This document shows positions 21,946-34,320 of a stretch of DNA of 64,000 bases, in pieces. The notes under the pieces are model-generated. The model was given only the letters and a program-made list of their open reading frames with translations. It was not told where the DNA came from and did no database searches. The DNA is from Grifola frondosa (Eukaryota; Basidiomycota; Agaricomycetes; Polyporales; Grifolaceae), in the NCBI GenBank assembly GCA_001683735.1, contig LUGG01000022.1, forward strand, positions 248,001 to 312,000, read 5' to 3'. Position numbers and translations under genes: made by a program. Numbering within the stretch: position 1 is the first letter of the stretch; every line of letters begins with the position of its first letter.

Positions 21946-24900
21946 ATGGCAAAGGGGGAGAAGGAGCTTCCGAGCCTTCCCATCTACGAGTCACGTCCGC
22001 CGGACTGGCTTCCTCAGACACACATATCTGCGGATTTAGGTATAGCCACGCTATGCAACTACTTCGCATGCATGGTCTCATTTCGTTATAAGGCTATGTT
22101 GGATTTTTTCCTCCTCGACCCGATCAGCACGAGGAGTTGCTCACGGAGGCGAACGTGAAGAACGGTTTGATACTCGGGCTGTCTGTACCCGTGAGTCTCT
22201 CCATCTGACACTTGATATTGTGGCTAAAGATGATTTACTTTTGTCAAGGCTGAGACATACAGCGCACAGGATGCCGTTAGGAATCGTCTTGTGCAAGAAA
22301 ATGCTCTTGGGGAATTGGAAGATCTGATGAATCAGATCTTCGCTCGACGCATAGAGAATCTCCCATCCATCCCGTCAGTATATCTGTGTACCCAACCAGA
22401 CGATACTCAATGGAATAATTTGTTAGAGCATCATCATTTCGTTTACCGTCTAGAGTTACGCTCAATGACGCCAAGCGGCAGGCATGGTTCGACGATCTGG
22501 CGAATCCCGACGTGCCTCTTCACAGGATGGGGAAGAACGTACCGCATGGTGCCAAAGGACATGACCTCCTTGACCTATTGCATAGTAACAACGTTGCTAT
22601 CCCTCGTGCTGTGTGGTTTCTTCGTGTGTTCGGGGGCAATGAATCGGTGATCTCAGATAAATGTTTATTGATATTTCAGTCTCTGACAAAGTGACTGCTC
22701 TAGGCCGGTTTGCGCAATAAGCCCACATACAACCCGACTCAGTATAGTACTGACTGGGCAAACCTAGTCACGAGTTATATTAAGAAGCAGCTCACAGATA
22801 TCGCCTTGCCTAGTGCTCCGCGCCCCGCGCTCAACGTCAAGCAGACGTTTAAAGGCGTTTTGTCGGAAGCTGAAAGCCGCGATCGCTGGATTTCACGCTT
22901 CACGTACTGGTGAGTTCGTGCGGGTAGATTGTTCCCCTGATGCTCGACTCTCACTATGCATTCATTCCATACAGTTTGAATCTTCTTCGCACGTTCTACT
23001 CGGAGGGCCTGGTAGATAACTTGACGTTTTTGTCCTGGCTTGTCCAGCAGATGGGCAGCTGTACCCTCGCGCAAGTAGGCTTTGTGGCCCGGCTGGCCGA
23101 TGAGTACCTGGATGGAATGTTGGTCAGTCGGGCTCTTACGCGACCGTTTGTCGAGGCTTGCCTGAACAAGCTATCCGAAGTGAGTGATAGATCACTTAAT
23201 AAAATTACGGCGATGCTCAATGAGAGCCAGATGCTTGCAACCTCAGCAAAGGACTATCTCGTCAATGTGGAAATTGTGCTCAGGAGTCTCATCTCAGTGA
23301 GTTACTAGTCAATATTCTCTCTTGTCTTACCTAAGTTTTCCCTCATAGCGAGCGTTCCTCGCTCTACCTGATGCCTTCGTCAGTCCTCGCATGTGGATTC
23401 AGCATAGCACTTTCCTGGAACAACTCTTAATGGATGCTCTTCCCGGTGATTCATCAGGCAGCACAGGACAACAAAATGTCAACGCCCTCCATCACACATT
23501 TCTCGAACGGTTATCTGACGTGAAGCGCAGGAACGAAGCTATGCTTTTTCGACACCTTCCTCCTCGCGTTCTCGGAGTTCTTTCCTCAGCGTTATCCGAC
23601 ATCAAGGTGCGTTATTTGAAATGCCGCTGGCGCACTTCTGGTGGCACTGACGACAATTCCTAGCTGCTGAACTCTCTTTCTGGAAAAACCGACATGGAAA
23701 GTGTGACTTTCTTCGAGGATGCTTCGGAGCTCTCTCCGTCCTTCGCGCGCAAACTGGATACACTCCTCACGTGGAGTGTAACGCCACTCCAGTATGGTGA
23801 CCACCGGCCTTATGCTGCCGCATGTATTATCTTACTGTGGCGAAACCGGGCAGAAGATCGTGCTATTAGGCGTGACGCGCCTTCACCGGATGAACATATC
23901 CAGGATCTATTGTTCGATTGGCTCGACGCGTCAGACGTTGCAGCCGAACCTGAAAATATAGCCGCTGTGGCCCTCCTTTTTGGACAGCTTGTGAAACGTG
24001 CGCTGTTCTCTTACACGAAGTACATTCAGCGCCTCATTGCACGTGGGGAAGCTGGTATTGCATTTAGTGAGGCAAGTGATGATATTGTTCTACATTTATA
24101 TGACCATATTTCTCAAAGTATCTATTTAGGCCACGGGCTCCCGTCACAGAAACTTCCTACGTTGGATCCCTCTGCATAGCTCATGCACGCCACTGATTAG
24201 CCAGCGAAAGGTCACCCTGTACGGAGTGCGCGCAAGAGACATCCCAGAGGACTCAAATGAACGTGAGATACGAAAGGAGATACGTGCGCTACTGCCTGAA
24301 CTGTTTGGGGGTCTGTCAATAGCAATGTTTCCTACGTGTAGTTCCTACACTAATCTTCCCCCAACAGGTAACGCCCAGCCAATCGAGGCTATGTCTACTA
24401 CATTCTGGACGGCTTGTAGTACTCTTCTTTCAGCCCCACGTTTCGAACAAGTAAAGACCGTGAAACAATGGCTTCTACCCATCTTAAAGAAGCACATCTC
24501 AAGGTAAGATTTTCGTAACTAGCCCATTCAGAGCAAGACCTTGAGGAAGTGCTAGCCAGGCGCAAGATTCGTTCAGCGCAGATAATGTCACTCTCAAAGT
24601 ATACACACTCACCTCTATCCTGTTGGCCCGCATTAAGTGTTACGGATCAATCCTTGAAGTGCGTAGACGCGTACGATCGGAATTTCTTGCATCTGAACAC
24701 CTTTTAAAGCTCGCTCTATGCATGTTGGAGCACAGTTACACGAATGAACTGCTGATAGCAGTCATAGAGACTTTACGGCAGCATATGGAGGTTTGGGCTT
24801 GTATGAACATCATGAAGACTGTCGCTGCCGCATTGTTCGCGGCTCATCAATTCTGGCGCGCTCGAGGTGTGCAAAGTCGTGCATTACTCACATTATTGGT

Positions 24901-27750
24901 TGAGATAGACAATGACCGATATTTGGAACCGGGCTCTCGCGAACACATCCAGACTGATATCTCCACATACACTCATGTAAGCTTTTTAGATCACCATCGG
25001 ATTATCTTTTGCTGAGAGTGAACATCTAGGCCTTGTCCCCCATCAACGATAACCCCGATACCGTACCCCAGGTCCTTCCGGAGATCCTGCTGCTTGCCAC
25101 GGACCCAAATCCGGAAGCCCCCTCTCTGCTCGCAAACGCCTTATGGTACAAATATCTGACTGCTTCTGACTGGGCGTGGAAAGTATGGGATAACACTATC
25201 GCCAGCCTCCGTCAAATCCCCGTGATATTCCCGGATGTGGATGGGCGGAGGGCCTGCGCCTTGCGCTACGGCACTTTCTTAACGCATGTCGATCAACATT
25301 TACCTAACGGTTTCGATGACCAAGTATTGACGTGGTTCCTTGGTGCTGGGAAGAATGAGGTTGCCGCTCTCAACGCGGAGGCTTGGGACGTCGTTACGGT
25401 CGTGCTATTGTATCTCGCTGTGCATGGCGCGCTCACGACGACGACGATTCTTCAAGGTCTCGTCTATCCTACTTGGCAGGCAGGCGCATCCGCTTCGTCA
25501 GCGGAGTACGGGCAGTCTTTGGCGACAATCTTGTCCGCGGTCAATAATATCTTTGAGCACCTGCTGTTGAAAGACGAGTGTGGGCGCGAGATGCCTCCGA
25601 TGAATCTGTTTCAAGCTCAAGGTCTACAGACTCGCCGTCGGGACGTTTTCAGAGAACCGCACTTTTCCTCGTTGGTAGCCAATTTCCCTGCCCTCGTCTT
25701 GATCGAACAGAACAAATATCTATCCCTGGGTTCACGAGAGGCATCGACGGTGTTGCGGCAAACTATATGTCACGTTAGTGTTTTCCGCCAGGGCATATAC
25801 AGAAACCTCGACACCGTCCGCCTAGCCTTCGAGAAGTTGCTGGAAAGCCAAACGATCGCTGATGACCTACACGAACCTCTTGTGAATGCTCTTCGGCTGA
25901 TGCTCAATGATTCAGGGCAAGGTAGAACCCTCCTTCTCCATTGCCAATCATTCGATCCTGATTTCTACCTCATAGATGGTCCGGTCGATGCAACCGAATG
26001 GCGCGCGGTGTCATCTCTACTCAGTCCTTGGAAATTGGCAGCGACGGCTATTGAAATCAGACTTACTCTCAAGCAACTGGGAGAAGGGCTATGCCGAGAT
26101 GCCACGCGCTCATCCTCATGTGCTAGTCTGGACAAGTTGACGACGGCTGTCTTTTATCATTGCAAGACCCCTGAGGAAGCGGACTTCGTTGCGGAAATGA
26201 TGACAGACGTTAGCAGAGCAGTTGCCGGCAAGGTGAGTTTATCAAAGTAGCCCGATGTCATGTTTTTTAACCATTCTCAGTTTGTCAACGCCGGACTCCA
26301 CCGCATTATCGAGATCTTCCATGAAGCTAGCAATCCATCTGATCCAAAATGCCTGATGCAATTAGTGGCAAACGCAGGAGAGGTCCTACGCCTGCTATCC
26401 AACATCGTTGAACCATTCAGGCAAGATAATCCTATGCCGCAGCTTGAGGCTACGATACAGGACGGCTTTATGACTGCATTCTGCACCAAGTTGGAGGAGA
26501 TCACGGAAGTCCTCACTGCGCATGTTGACAACAACTCTGATGAGAGTGCTAGATCACAAACATCGCATACGGCTGTGTTCTTGGCTAGGCTTCTGCAGTT
26601 CAATCTAGGTTTTCCTGGTGCATGGACATCAGAAGCGAAAGCACAGAGTGAACGATTATGCACGACGATTACTCGACTTGCATTGGTGTGTATCATGCTT
26701 CCAAAGGAAATGTTTGACTTACTGTTTTGTAGTACCATGGTGCTGGCTCCACGCTGGATCTCTTAGCATTTCCTCTTCTACTGGACACATTATTTTACGC
26801 GCTTGATGGTAAGCACATTCTACTTCAGTTTAGTGCGATATTCATTGTTTCCAGAAGTACCTGTTGATCTGAAGGCAACCTCCATCGACCTATTTCACAA
26901 TTATCCGGAGTTCGATCTCTCGGACTTGCCTGCCGATATGCCCCCAGAATACAGGATGCAACTCCGTTCCCTCCTGCCTTACGTCTCGCTGAACACAGCA
27001 GTATGCAATCTCGTCTATGCCTCTCGGGATTCATCAGGGGCGATCACAAACAGCGTGCCAGTGCAGAATCGTCCGTGGGAGTGGACTGAGAACCTAGGCG
27101 ATAACACGAGCGCAGAGGCAAAGGGGGACGACCGGGCGGGCGACGATCGCCTCCCAGTCAAGAACTCTGCCTCGCTGCCCTTGGAGCTCTTCGGCGCACG
27201 GATGACCGGCGACCAGGTGCTGCCGTCGCAGGCCTCTGCAGACGACCCGATGCTCGAGGAGAACCTGCGCACCTTCCAGGACGACCTATTTGCAGGGAGC
27301 ATTTTCCAGCGGGATTGGCGGGAGACCCGTATCGGGCTGAACGATGGGGGCGCAGCGCGGAGCAAAGGGGAGCACGACGAGGAGACGCTCCCTGTCTTCG
27401 CTGGGCCAGGGTCCTCAGAGCGCCGCTCCACTTCCCGCAGAGTGTCGCCGGCATCTTCTGTCCGTTCAGCTGCATCCGCACATCATTCAGCACTCGGTTC
27501 CGTGCCCTCACTCCGCCAGAGCCCGGTGCACCTGCTGAGCCGCCTGTCCGTCTCCACCGCAGGCGAGCCGATCGACGTGGATAGCTTCGAGATGCCGACG
27601 TCTAGCTCACGGTCGGCGACGAAGCGCAAGGCGACTAGCAGCCTGCCAGATGACGAGATCCAGGTCATTGAGGGGCCTGTCGCCTCTTCGCGCTCGTCCA
27701 AGAAAACGAAGGCCAAGCCGGCGGCGAAGTCTCGTGCGAAGAAGCGATAG
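21946..27750 (+). CDS. MED12: Mediator complex subunit 12 (Srb8/Med12)
   Basis: Subunit of the CDK8 kinase module, which docks on Mediator and modulates RNA polymerase II transcription. The start at 21946 gives MAKGEKELPSLP, then YESRPPDWLPQTHISADLG. The Med12 signature region is LPSRVTLNDAKRQAWFDDL, then LHRMGKNVPHGAKGHDLLDLL, IPRAVWFLRVFGGNE and DWANLVTSYIKKQL. Later segments: FTYCLNLLRTFYSEGLVD, SRHRNFLRWIPL, LISQRKVTLYGVRARD, LWYKYLTASDWAWKVWD. The C-terminus is disordered and ends in a lysine-rich, nuclear-localisation-like tail (SSKKTKAKPAAKSRAKKR). About fifteen short introns; one is GC-AG (24072-24129), without which the frame breaks. No base correction is needed anywhere, so this gene is a good internal control for sequence quality. 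Roughly 1,500 residues, usual for fungal Med12. Confidence 0.95.
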
Positions 27751-28271
27751 GCCATGACGCCATGTATAGAACAATGATAATTTATTGCTGTCGTATGTCA
27801 TCAGTCGTTCCGGATGGGAGTTTAATTTACTGACGCACTGTCTCCAGGTTGGATTGTAGGATATCTCCATTCTCACTTTGAATATACCGGGCCTCTGCGG
27901 ATACCCATCTGCTCTGAAACAAAATAACTCCTGATTCAGCACCGAAGCAACGCGCTTGAATGAGATGCAACTTAGTAACTTCGAGTGGTCCATGTTGTCA
28001 GAACCTTGCTCAATGGTCTATCGTCTCGAGAAAAACATGAAACCCGAAGATTCGTGTCATACGGAGAAGCTTGCACACAGTTCGCAACAACACTGTCCTG
28101 TGAAATTATGAAAACCCAATGTTTGGAATGCCAAGGATACACGGTGATTACTAACCATGAACGGGTAAGCTATCTCTCAACCGCGGATACAACATCCAGT
28201 ACTGTATGCAATAAGAATATCCTGCGGGGGACAGGAGGGAGAATACAAATGGGAAAATGCAACCAAAAGCC
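27751..28271. other. intergenic spacer between convergent genes
   Basis: 3' flanks of MED12 and the RING gene. Short frames only; nothing recognisable. Confidence 0.6.
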
Positions 28272-29425
28272 TTAAATCAAGGTGTATCCCTCTGACAAGG
28301 TGACGAACCCAAAAATACAATCAAATATGGGGAAAAGGGAAGAAGCCATCAAATGGTCCATCTCCTGCACGCGCCACAGCGCCTGCCCGCTTCGGGCTCG
28401 ACTCCCCGTTGCAGCCGCTACACTGCGCACTACATGCTTGAGCGCGAAAATCTCGATAGGCTTGCTCCTGACCACCACCCGACAAGTTGGACACGTATAC
28501 TGTGGTCGCGGGTGCTGCTCAATAATCGCGACGATTTGCGCCTGTATCTGACGGCGAGTGTGCGCAGGGATTTGGGGATTCTCGAGGGCCTGACGGTAGT
28601 GCAAAGGTACCATGGTTTGTGGATTGTAGTTGGGATGCAACACCATGTGCTGTGCGAGCGTGGTGCTGAACCAGTCTTGCAGACAGCTCTGACAGAAAGT
28701 GTGGCCGCACTTGAGACTGATAGATGGATGGAAGCGAGAATCAGCACTGATAATCTGAGCGCGAAGTCTAAGGCATAACATACGCATATGGCGTCCACAT
28801 CTTCGATGTGCAGATCTCGCATGACACATGCTCCTCTATCGCAGAGAGGAACTTTGAAGACGATTGGATGTGAGTGAACATAGATGCGCGTGCAAATTTG
28901 TGTTATGACACACCTCCTTAAGATTTCTGTTCAGAGACATGAGAGTGCGCATGCGTTTTGTCCACATCCTAAGATCCTGAGAATCAGCTACGCACGGGTC
29001 ACCCTCATAGCGTACTGACCTGAGCAGACTTGCGCAACTTGCGAATCTCCTAAACGTAATTTCCCCCATATGTGGAAATTTTCGAAAACCATGTGAGTTT
29101 TGGAACGCACCTCCTGAGCTTCCTTCAACTGTTTCTGTAGAGCGCCGATTGAGCTGGAGCTCGAACTCGGCTTGTGAGGTAGGTCATCGTCCGAAGATGA
29201 TATCTCCAGAACTTCTGCCGACATGGGTATTGGAGTCCGAGCCTTCTGCTTGGTGCGTTTTTTCGCTCTCTTAGGTATCACGGTCTTTTTGGGGGTGACG
29301 GGTTCATCGTCAGAAGAGAGTATGATGATATCCGCTTCAGAAGCACCAGCGTTATTGCTGTGCGTGAGGAAGGGTTGACGGGATGGCTGGCGGGATGGTT
29401 GTCTTGAAGAACGGGTGACAGGCAT
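28272..29425 (-). CDS. RING-type E3 ubiquitin ligase with SUMO-interacting motifs
   Basis: Exon 1 (29425-29111) encodes 105 residues. They comprise a small SRQP repeat, a SUMO-interacting motif (residues 32-41, DIIILSSDDE), a basic nuclear-localisation stretch (46-63), a second SIM-like motif (71-81, EVLEISSSDDD) and the start of a coiled coil (IGALQKQLKEAQE). Small exons continue the coil (EIRKLRKSAQDLRMWTKRM). The RING follows: CEIC, then after an intron CGHTFCQSC, and finally CPTC, forming C3HC4. The loop between the sixth and seventh Cys is about 63 residues, longer than the usual limit of about 48. Together this suggests a nuclear SUMO-targeted ubiquitin ligase. RING identity is firm; the SUMO role is inferred. 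Confidence 0.85.
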
Positions 29426-30234
29426 TATAGATACGCTTGGATGCAGAAACAGAGAGTGGACAACGCAGAAACGTGGTTGCAGAATGGTATGGTGATGGTG
29501 AAAGGCAGAACAAGCCTGTGGCGCCCCAACCGGAGCGCCGAGGCGCCGGCGCAATTCTGGCGCTCTTGTCTAATTTGGAAAATACCGCCGTGAAGCTGCA
29601 GCTTGCGGCCCTTGCAAACAGGAGCGTACTTATCTGATGCAGTCTAGGTGATAATTTGGATCGTACCTGCTTCGATCAAAATGAGTAGAAGGTTCAGTGC
29701 GAACGGCTAAGTGGGCCACACTTTAATTTACTACGACTATCTTGTTTCCGCCAACAAATTCGCAACATATTGCGAGGGTCTAGTAGCGGAGCCCCCACAT
29801 TCACAAAATTTTCCTTCTACTCGACAACACGTACACAGGTCTAGGACAAGCACACCACCTGCCTCAGATCCGTACATTCTGCCGATTGCTCGGGGATTCT
29901 GGCCACAGGATTGATCAGCATCAAGCAATGACGGTGCGTGTTTTCGAGTCGGAACGGTGGATACTTTGGTCCGAATCTCCCCCGACTATACCACCTTTGA
30001 TGGAGGATCCCGAGCCTTCCGCTATATAATCCAACTCAACCTGTTGCTCGATCGAGACCTTGACGTTGACCTCGCTCGGCTTGACACTGTTTGTAAGGTT
30101 AAATCGTCGATCAACGCGACTACCATGCTGTCATAGAATACAACATTGGAGATCATCAGATACGCGGCAAAATTTATTAGGAGAATGTACATACCAATGA
30201 ATGAATTGAAGCCGTACCCTCAGCGACCTTTTCC
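29426..30234. other. intergenic spacer
   Basis: Promoter of the RING gene lies at the left, with a GC-rich patch of GGCGCC-like blocks at 29519-29570. The rest holds no recognisable gene. Confidence 0.5.
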
Positions 30235-31572
30235 TTATAGCGCAACCGCGAGTTCAACATCTTGCGAGGCATCCAGAATCAGGAACACGGCGGGGTCATT
30301 TCGAGTTGCAGGCTTACCGCTAATAGCGTGCTCCTATGCCGACGTCAATTGTAAGCTAAAGCGACCTTCTACCAACCACAAATGACGTACGTATAGACAC
30401 GGCCCATAGGCTGTAAAGACTCTATCAGTAAAACAGAAAAATAAAGCTGATAGGATCGGAGAACGTACCAGGGCGAGCAAAAGATGGTAGTTTGTATTGG
30501 GCAGGGAGCTCTGCGCAAGGATACCATGAGGGCAGTCGCAAAACCGAAGTGTAAGTTATGTAACACTGACAAAAATTACAATATCTGCCAACTTGAAAAC
30601 GTAGAGACACGTTCAGCCCCAATAGGCCGAAAGAAAAGGATCCAAAAACGCACAGTAAAGAATGTGTTGAAGGCGGATGACTCGATGAAGGAATGGACAA
30701 AACGATTCATGATGGAATCGGACCCTGATAATACATTATCGCAAACGCAGTACATATAAAAAAATAGTTCGAAGACTCACGTCTGAACCCGGAACGGTTC
30801 TTATTCAGGAAGTACAACAGCGCCACCCTAGGTGACCGAGAGGATATGGGTATCAATCGAGATTGAGATATTGATATACCACGCACGCAATCGCGAGGTC
30901 ACAGACCATCGATAGAGTAAGCCATGCAATGACCAGCGGAAGTAGCCTTCGGAAATCTTTCACACTATAGACCAATAGAGTAGAATGAGTGATGTGCTTG
31001 ATAGTAAATATCCTACATGACTTACTTGGGGTTGGAAAAACCAGACACCGCATTCGCCAGTCCCAGCGCGGTAGAGGAGAGGGACAAAACCGATAGACCC
31101 CAGAAAAGTGTCCAGGATCCACTCAGCTTCTTGACGCGCCACGCGAAGAAGTGCTGTATAGGACCAGAAGTACTGAGCAGTTCCATTAGCAGCTGTGAAG
31201 GCCAGAACATGGCAGCGACACATAGTACTCACCACACGATGAAAATCGGAGTGGCTGTGAACGGCCATGGCGCGGTCGTGAGAACGTTGGCATTCTGGAA
31301 GTTGTCAACAGCATAGGTCCATAGCATGTATATAGTCGCGCCAGTATGTGCGGTATCTATCATGAAGGTCCAAGTGACCAACAGCCTCAAAGCTCGGGTG
31401 AGAAACTGTGACCGGGGAGAAAAGGATTCCGAGCTTACTGCGTAAGAACGTTGTCCCGTAGATAGCTTGCCCTGTACTGTATAAACTGGAGAACGCAAAA
31501 ACCGTAGAGGAATGCATTGAGTGTGACACCTATAACAACAGGCCCAAGAATCTTTTCAATAGGCACGCTCAT
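30235..31572 (-). CDS. DUF6534-type multi-pass membrane protein
   Basis: Belongs to a basidiomycete-expanded seven-span membrane family of unknown function. The ATG at 31572 gives MSVPIEKILGPVVIGVTLN, then FLYGFCVLQFIQYRASYLRD. Later spans and landmarks: LLVTWTFMIDTAHTGATIYM, PWPFTATPIFIV, MELLSTSGPIQHFFAWRVKK, RRLLPLVIAWLTLSMVCDLAI, VALLYFLNKNRSGFR, DSIMNRFVHSFIESSAFNTFF and a C-terminus RNDPAVFLILDASQDVEL. Exon order and phases are clear in outline, but at least two junctions (near 31440 and 30830) do not close cleanly. One-base errors or a decaying copy are possible. The boundaries of middle exons are approximate. Confidence 0.6.
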
Positions 31573-32213
31573 TCTGAGTGAGCCTGAACCGATGGCAGCT
31601 TTGAACGTAGAAGTAGAGGGAAGGGAGACAACTGAGAATCACCCCTAGTTTTTATGAACGGCTATCGGTTGGCATATATTGCAACATAAGCGAGACCCCG
31701 TCGGGTGATTCTGAATCTCCCAAGTGATGGAGCAATAAGGGCGTCGGCCATGCCGTCACTGCGCTAGCGCCTACAGCAAAATGAATTGAGTGTGAGCAGG
31801 GTGACGTCCATGAACTGTTTCAAGTACCTCTGGCGCGATCTTGTACTTTCACCGACATCTATTTGAACCAAGAAGCATGTGTTGCAGCAGCACATCGTCT
31901 TGAAATGACACATATACCAAGATCATGAATCCCGAGCCCATGCCGAAATCAATATAAGGGAGGGCCAGATTCCTGCGGCCACAGTCTAATAACGACTTCG
32001 TACGTAAGTTCTGATGCTTGAATTTGATTCGACGAACAATTCTCTGCACGCGTAGCCGCGTTCATCTCACGAGAGAATCACGTGTCTCTCGCGATGGTGG
32101 CGTTCTTGCCACGGTGCTACTGGAACATGATAGTGGATTAGCAAACTAAACTATCAGACACTTCTCTATGAAATTAGATACTCTCGAAGAGTATTACAAT
32201 TATATTGTAATTG
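31573..32213. other. intergenic spacer
   Basis: No recognisable gene; short frames only (for example 31849-32049 minus). Confidence 0.45.
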
Positions 32214-32500
32214 TTATCGGCCCCTTCTTCTGTATAAAGTCTTGCTAAAGTCTTTGATGGGTGTTTGCTCGTACTCGCTTGATTCATCGGCCCATGGACG
32301 CCAAATGTCATGGAACTCTTCTCGGCAGAGATATTCGCGGATTTGCACACCACACTCCTGCACATGCATCCATCCTTTCTAAGAACGGCTAGTGCGGACA
32401 ATATGCGGACTTAGAAACAGTACGTGGAAACTGTGGCTATGTGGCACTCACGATGGTTGCGAATAACCGCATATTCCCTGCGCTCCAGTGCTTCCTGTAG
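32214..32500 (-). pseudogene. unidentified coding-like segment
   Basis: Two blocks look protein-coding and join across a small GT-AG intron (about 32448 down to 32390). These are SDILQEALERREYAVIRNH, then KGWMHVQECGVQIREYLC and EEFHDIWRPWADESSEYE, ending at a stop at 32214. The charged, helical character and clean splice support a real exon pair. Upstream the same frame meets a stop near 32550 and no start is evident. I do not recognise the family. Probably the 3' end of a broken or unannotatable gene. Confidence 0.3.
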
Positions 32501-32639
32501 AATGTCGGAAAGTGCGACGCAAGAGAGAAGATAATGAGTCTAATCCAATTCAGCCAAATCTTCAACAGACTGAGCGACGAGATCTCTGTCAGGAAGAGAC
32601 TGGTCTTCATGGTTCGCGGCGTGTGTTCTGCTCGATCGG

Positions 32640-33850
32640 TAACTTCCCCGTCATGTAGGCTGCAGCACGTGGCGTCGCGCCACACAAAATTGCCACTGTG
32701 TGGCACTAGTGTCGTCTACAATATTAGGCACTATAACAAGGACACAGTATCTTCTTCGAAGCTAATAATGCTCGTTCAGAGAGGCCATGACCACGATATC
32801 TTCGTGTCGACAAGCGTGCCCGCTTCGGTGTCCGGCCATCTCCATACGAAGTGGCTGGCGATCACATCATACTTCTTCCGACAATTTCGGGACCTCTCCG
32901 GAGGTAGAATGATCTACGTTTGGCCTCAGCCGCAACACCACGACGGCGGCAGAATGAATTATGAAGGCAGATACATTGTCAGGATGGCGAATATCCTGTG
33001 CCGCGGTCTCCATATTATAGAATTCAATAATCCGCGATGCTGGTAGCTGTCGTGTCTGCCAGATCCCAAACCGGCCCGTGGAGTGCTGTCAAGTGAGTTC
33101 TGGTCTGGGCGTCCACACAACCCAACGACGTGTAGAAGCTACATGAAGGCGCTCTCGTGCGCACTAGCCGTCCCAGCGGGACGACTCCATTCCTTCGTCC
33201 GGGTTTTCCTAATATTAGCTCGGATGTCGGCACCCCCGTGATTCTCCAGAGACGCTCCACAAACAAGAATCAGCGCTCTGCTCTGCTCTCAGGCCCATCA
33301 TAACATTTCGTAGTCGGCGAGTGTCTTCATCATGGGTACCTACAATCCTGACGGTGGCCTGCTTACACCCGCCGATGGTGATTCTCCAGCGCTCAGCGCT
33401 CATCGCGCGCCAGTGTTTAGCGATCCTCGCCAGGCGCCGGAACTGCAACGAGGCCCCCGAACGCTCAGTACCACCGGTGCTTCCTGGAGAATGCAGGTAC
33501 AGCATTTGTGCCAGCGCCTGGGAGTCGTAACACGTTTCAGCGCGGAGGACCCTGCACAAGCAGCGCACTTGTCCTAAGAGCCAGCCGCCCGCGCCACAAT
33601 AATTGCATTTATAGTGGACAGTCGAATTCTATATTTGCGTGCGAGACTGCCCGGCGATGGAATGTCACCGTACATAGTCCATCAGGCGTATGTAAGTTGC
33701 CTCCGGTGCTGCCAGCAGGGTTGTGTTTGAGCGCGACGATGCAGATATCCACCCATGGCTGCGGTCGTATCCGGATATCTTGAGGCATAAAATGAATGCA
33801 CATGGGACTTCCATGATCCCATCTGCGGACCGGTATCAGCGTAGCGCCGC
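32640..33850. other. gene-poor region
   Basis: Frames such as 32534-33046 (plus) and 33024-33266 (minus) have no motif and overlap each other. A short inverted repeat of GTGGCG/CGCCAC type lies near 32671-32690. I support no gene here. Confidence 0.4.
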
Positions 33851-34320
33851 GTCAGGCGTTCTCGTTCGATACGTGCGCCATTGCGCACACCAGTATCTGG
33901 GCTTCCAAGCGTCGAATTCCGCGGTGGGTTCTCTTCTCGAGAATGGGCAGCCCGAGTAAACGTTGAGTCAATGTGAACGCGGGCGCCACCAGGAATGCAG
34001 CCAGCGGACTGGAGTATTGCCGGATATGGCAACCCGGAACCATTTTCTGGATCGGATCGCCTTCGATCGTGCAGTCGAGGTTGTGCCGGAGACAAGACAA
34101 ATTGGCAACAAAGGCGTGACTAAAGGTTGTCTCACCTGCAGAAAGGCCCATTCATGGTGCATTTGCACATAGAGGGCCATATGGGTGTAAGACGACGAGA
34201 CAAAGGTCGCGATGCGACCAAAAGCAATTAGACTGATATACAGGTTTCTTAGCTGAATCACATTGGCGACGATATGCATCTTCCCATTCAGAGAGGCGGT
34301 ATCTCTGTTCCATGTGGATC
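33850..34320 (-). pseudogene. fragment resembling a fungal multi-pass membrane protein
   Basis: Minus-strand blocks NLYISLIAFGRIATF, THMALYVQMHHEWAFLQ, then LRHNLDCTIEGDPIQKMVPGC and SSPLAAFLVAPAFTLT recall the extracellular loop and flanking spans of DUF6533/DUF6534-type mushroom membrane proteins. They join by a plausible intron with donor GTGAGA at about 34136. I find neither a convincing start nor a full set of spans. Likely a relic; family assignment is tentative. Confidence 0.25.

Noticed and set aside
24061..24179. Apparent frameshift in MED12
   Set aside because: A GC-AG intron at 24072-24129 restores the frame exactly.
32534..33046. 170-codon plus frame
   Set aside because: Composition looks random, there is no domain, and it overlaps minus-strand coding-like blocks.
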